A DNA stretch of 64,000 nucleotides from F22 sp963668535. GTDB taxonomy: Bacteria; Bacteroidota; Bacteroidia; Bacteroidales; Bacteroidaceae. Shown one piece after another: positions 62,366 to 64,000 of the stretch (its first letter is position 1; every line of letters begins with the position of its first letter). Below the pieces are notes generated by a model, which ran no database searches, was not told the DNA's origin, and worked only from the letters and a program-made list of their open reading frames with translations. The stretch spans positions 1,302,001-1,366,000 of the forward strand of contig OY764867.1 in assembly GCA_963668535.1 (NCBI GenBank), given 5' to 3'. The position numbers and the translations under genes are program-made.

Positions 62366-62779
62366 TTATTCTCCCATGACTGTAGCAACTAATGTACGCC
62401 CCATGGCATGATTTCGAAATTCACATAGATAGATCCCTTGCCAAGTACCAAGATTGAGCAAGCCATTCGTAATAGGTATAGATATACTTGAACCTATAAG
62501 AGAGGTTTTAGCATGTGCAGGCATATCGTCATCCCCTTCATAAGTGTGTGTATAATAGTTTTCGCGCTCTTTGACCAATCTATCCATTATGGTAGCCAAA
62601 TCTATTTGTACATCTGGATCTGTGTTCTCATTTATACTTAGCGCTGCACTTGTATGTTGGATAAACAAGTGTAATATACCAGTTTGAGGTAATATGGGTA
62701 GTTCACGGAGAATCTGATCAGTAATTAAATGGCATCCTCTATTGTATGCCCTTATAGTAAATACTTTTTGGGTGTACAT
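62366..62779 (-). CDS. YjbQ-family protein (secondary thiamine-phosphate synthase-like)
   Basis: The 137-residue protein has the UPF0047/YjbQ signatures: GILHLFIQHTSAALSINEN, the acidic DVQIDLA, YTHTYEGDDDMPAHAKTSLIGSS, and LGTWQGIYLCEFR. Escherichia coli YjbQ shows weak thiamine-phosphate synthase activity; the true role is unsettled. Length is standard. It is convergent with cbiL (2 bp apart) and lies 4 bp after the upstream permease gene, so it is probably cotranscribed with that gene. Confidence 0.92.
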   Translation of the reverse strand: MYTQKVFTIRAYNRGCHLITDQILRELPILPQTGILHLFIQHTSAALSINENTDPDVQIDLATIMDRLVKERENYYTHTYEGDDDMPAHAKTSLIGSSISIPITNGLLNLGTWQGIYLCEFRNHAMGRTLVATVMGE

Positions 62780-62783
62780 AGGC

Positions 62784-64000
62784 CTATTTGTTTTGTTTGA
62801 CCATCCTTTTTACGGGCCACCATACAGCCACCCAGCTGCCTATAATAACGATGCATAAAATTGCGACAATATCTTGCCAGTGGATACTCACTGGATAACT
62901 TTGGGTAATAAAGTGTGGATTATTGCCTAATGGAATCAAGCCATAGTGTTGTTGAAGCCAACATACTGCAAGTCCTATAAGTAAACCAATGCCAGCTCCA
63001 ATAGTACAAATTAATCGGCCTACATGAAGGAAAATACGACTTATAATATCTTCATTACAACCTAAGAAACGCAATGTCTGTGTGTCCTCCTGTTTGTCAA
63101 TAATCAACATGGATAGTGATCCTATGATATTGAGACTGGCTATTAAGAAGATAAAGCTTAAGAATATAAAGGAAATGAGTTTTTCTACTTCCATAACTTT
63201 GAACAAGTCGGCTTGTTGTTCATAGCGATTTTGTACTCGGTAGTCACTTCCTAGTATTTTTTTTATTTTTGATTGAACGTCCGACAAGTCTGTATCAGGC
63301 TTTAGCTTAATCTCAAGTGCTGATGCTTCATCTGTATAATTTAGCATGGTGCGCATCCTTTGGATAGGAACCAAAACGTAATGTGCATCATACTTTTGTT
63401 GGTTGACTAAGAAAACGACTCCTGGTGAGTACAATTTTGCTGTAGTAAACGATCGCCTTGGATTAGATAAATTAATACGTCCTGTTCGTTTAGGGAGATA
63501 CATGGTGAGTGGGTCTACAAATTGTATCCCACATCCTAAAGTGGTTGTTAATTCTGCGCCGATAATGGCGTAATCGACAACTTCATCTTGCAATGTAAAG
63601 AAAGAATCTTTAGTTTTTGATGTCTGATTTCTACCAATTAAAATCTGCTCAATGGAAGTGAGTTTCTTGAATTTCTCTTGTTCAACTCCCTTAAAAACAA
63701 CCATTGCTTGGCGGGTGCTATATTGCACCATCCCTTGTTCTTCAATGGTAGGTGTACATATAGCTATTTCAGGCATTTTTGCGATATCGACAAAAAGGCT
63801 ATCTGAAGTATGTAGGACTTTTCCAGTGACTTTTGTAATTTTTAGTTCTGGATCAAAATTAGTAAATAATCCAGCCACCATATCTTGAAAGCCATTGAAG
63901 ACAGACAAAGTACAAATAAGTGCCATAGTCGTAAATGCCACTCCAATGACAGCGATACCCGATATCAAGTTGATAGCGTGGTGTCGCTTCTTCGAAAAGA
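62784..64000 (-). CDS. FtsX-like permease, LolC/LolE type (N-terminus outside the window)
   Basis: The gene runs off the right edge; at least 405 codons are present. Translation beyond the first non-ATG candidate start continues in frame as FSKKRHHAINLISGIAVIG, the usual N-terminal region of LolC/E-type permeases, so the true start lies past 64000. It has a first helix near SGIAVIGVAFTTMALIC, a large periplasmic MacB-like domain and three C-terminal helices. The segment LIDKQEDTQTLRFLGCNEDII is the coupling loop. It probably releases lipoproteins from the inner membrane for transport to the outer membrane. Confidence 0.9.
   Translation of the reverse strand, partial: FSKKRHHAINLISGIAVIGVAFTTMALICTLSVFNGFQDMVAGLFTNFDPELKITKVTGKVLHTSDSLFVDIAKMPEIAICTPTIEEQGMVQYSTRQAMVVFKGVEQEKFKKLTSIEQILIGRNQTSKTKDSFFTLQDEVVDYAIIGAELTTTLGCGIQFVDPLTMYLPKRTGRINLSNPRRSFTTAKLYSPGVVFLVNQQKYDAHYVLVPIQRMRTMLNYTDEASALEIKLKPDTDLSDVQSKIKKILGSDYRVQNRYEQQADLFKVMEVEKLISFIFLSFIFLIASLNIIGSLSMLIIDKQEDTQTLRFLGCNEDIISRIFLHVGRLICTIGAGIGLLIGLAVCWLQQHYGLIPLGNNPHFITQSYPVSIHWQDIVAILCIVIIGSWVAVWWPVKRMVKQNK

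Overview
The window looks like chromosomal DNA of a Bacteroidales bacterium. It is AT-rich. Its promoters have the Bacteroidetes -7 box TAnnTTTG, often with TTTG or TTG about 20 bp upstream, and most start codons lack a strong Shine-Dalgarno sequence. The queA-truB-uppP-DUF3098-ftsX block, S46 dipeptidyl-peptidases, GH97, TonB receptors with surface lipoproteins, and multi-domain cobalamin enzymes all fit this order. A Porphyromonas-like or Dysgonomonas-like relative is plausible, but the species cannot be fixed from the sequence.

Layout. (1) 1-8.4 kb, minus strand: housekeeping genes metK, folK, queA, truB, uppP, DUF3098, ftsX, a methyltransferase and miaB. metK has a structured leader. (2) 8.4-14.8 kb: two related small-RNA candidates, a membrane-anchored hypothetical protein, an acetyl-CoA hydrolase/transferase, a TrmH-type methylase, a radical SAM protein, a low-molecular-weight phosphatase and a ROK kinase. 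(3) 14.9-24.7 kb: the late cobalamin half-pathway (cobU-cobT-cobS against cobQ-cobD-cbiB), then a cobalamin riboswitch driving a TonB receptor and a CbiK-like surface lipoprotein. (4) 24.9-46.4 kb: an accessory nutrient region with a GH27-like lipoprotein, uracil-DNA glycosylase, GH65, a Met-zincin protease, an S46 peptidase-TonB receptor-DUF4876-DUF6850 operon, a repeat array in front of an HU/winged-helix protein, a CE1-type esterase, GH3 and GH97. (5) 46.6-47.5 kb: an orphan XRE regulator and a small four-helix membrane protein. (6) 47.6-62.4 kb: the early corrin-ring half-pathway. It holds cbiA-cobC, a second cobalamin riboswitch with TonB receptor and four bifunctional fusion enzymes (CbiH-CbiC, CbiE-CbiT, CbiG-CbiF, CbiJ-CbiD), a BtuFCD-type ABC importer, and cbiL. 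(7) 62.4-64 kb: a YjbQ protein and an FtsX/LolC-type permease cut by the window edge.

The two cobalamin blocks together encode nearly the whole anaerobic corrin route, nucleotide-loop assembly and corrinoid uptake. Both riboswitches sit in front of outer-membrane receptors, and the second also heads the ring-building operon. Not seen here are a cobalamin adenosyltransferase, the uroporphyrinogen-to-precorrin-2 enzymes and an inner-membrane cobalt transporter.

The most interesting points are the riboswitch-controlled receptor/CbiK-like lipoprotein pair, a candidate peptide-capture operon around the S46 peptidase, the 23-bp repeat array with inverted end copies upstream of the HU-like gene, the paired small RNAs, and three interlocked divergent cobalamin promoters whose genes look leaderless.
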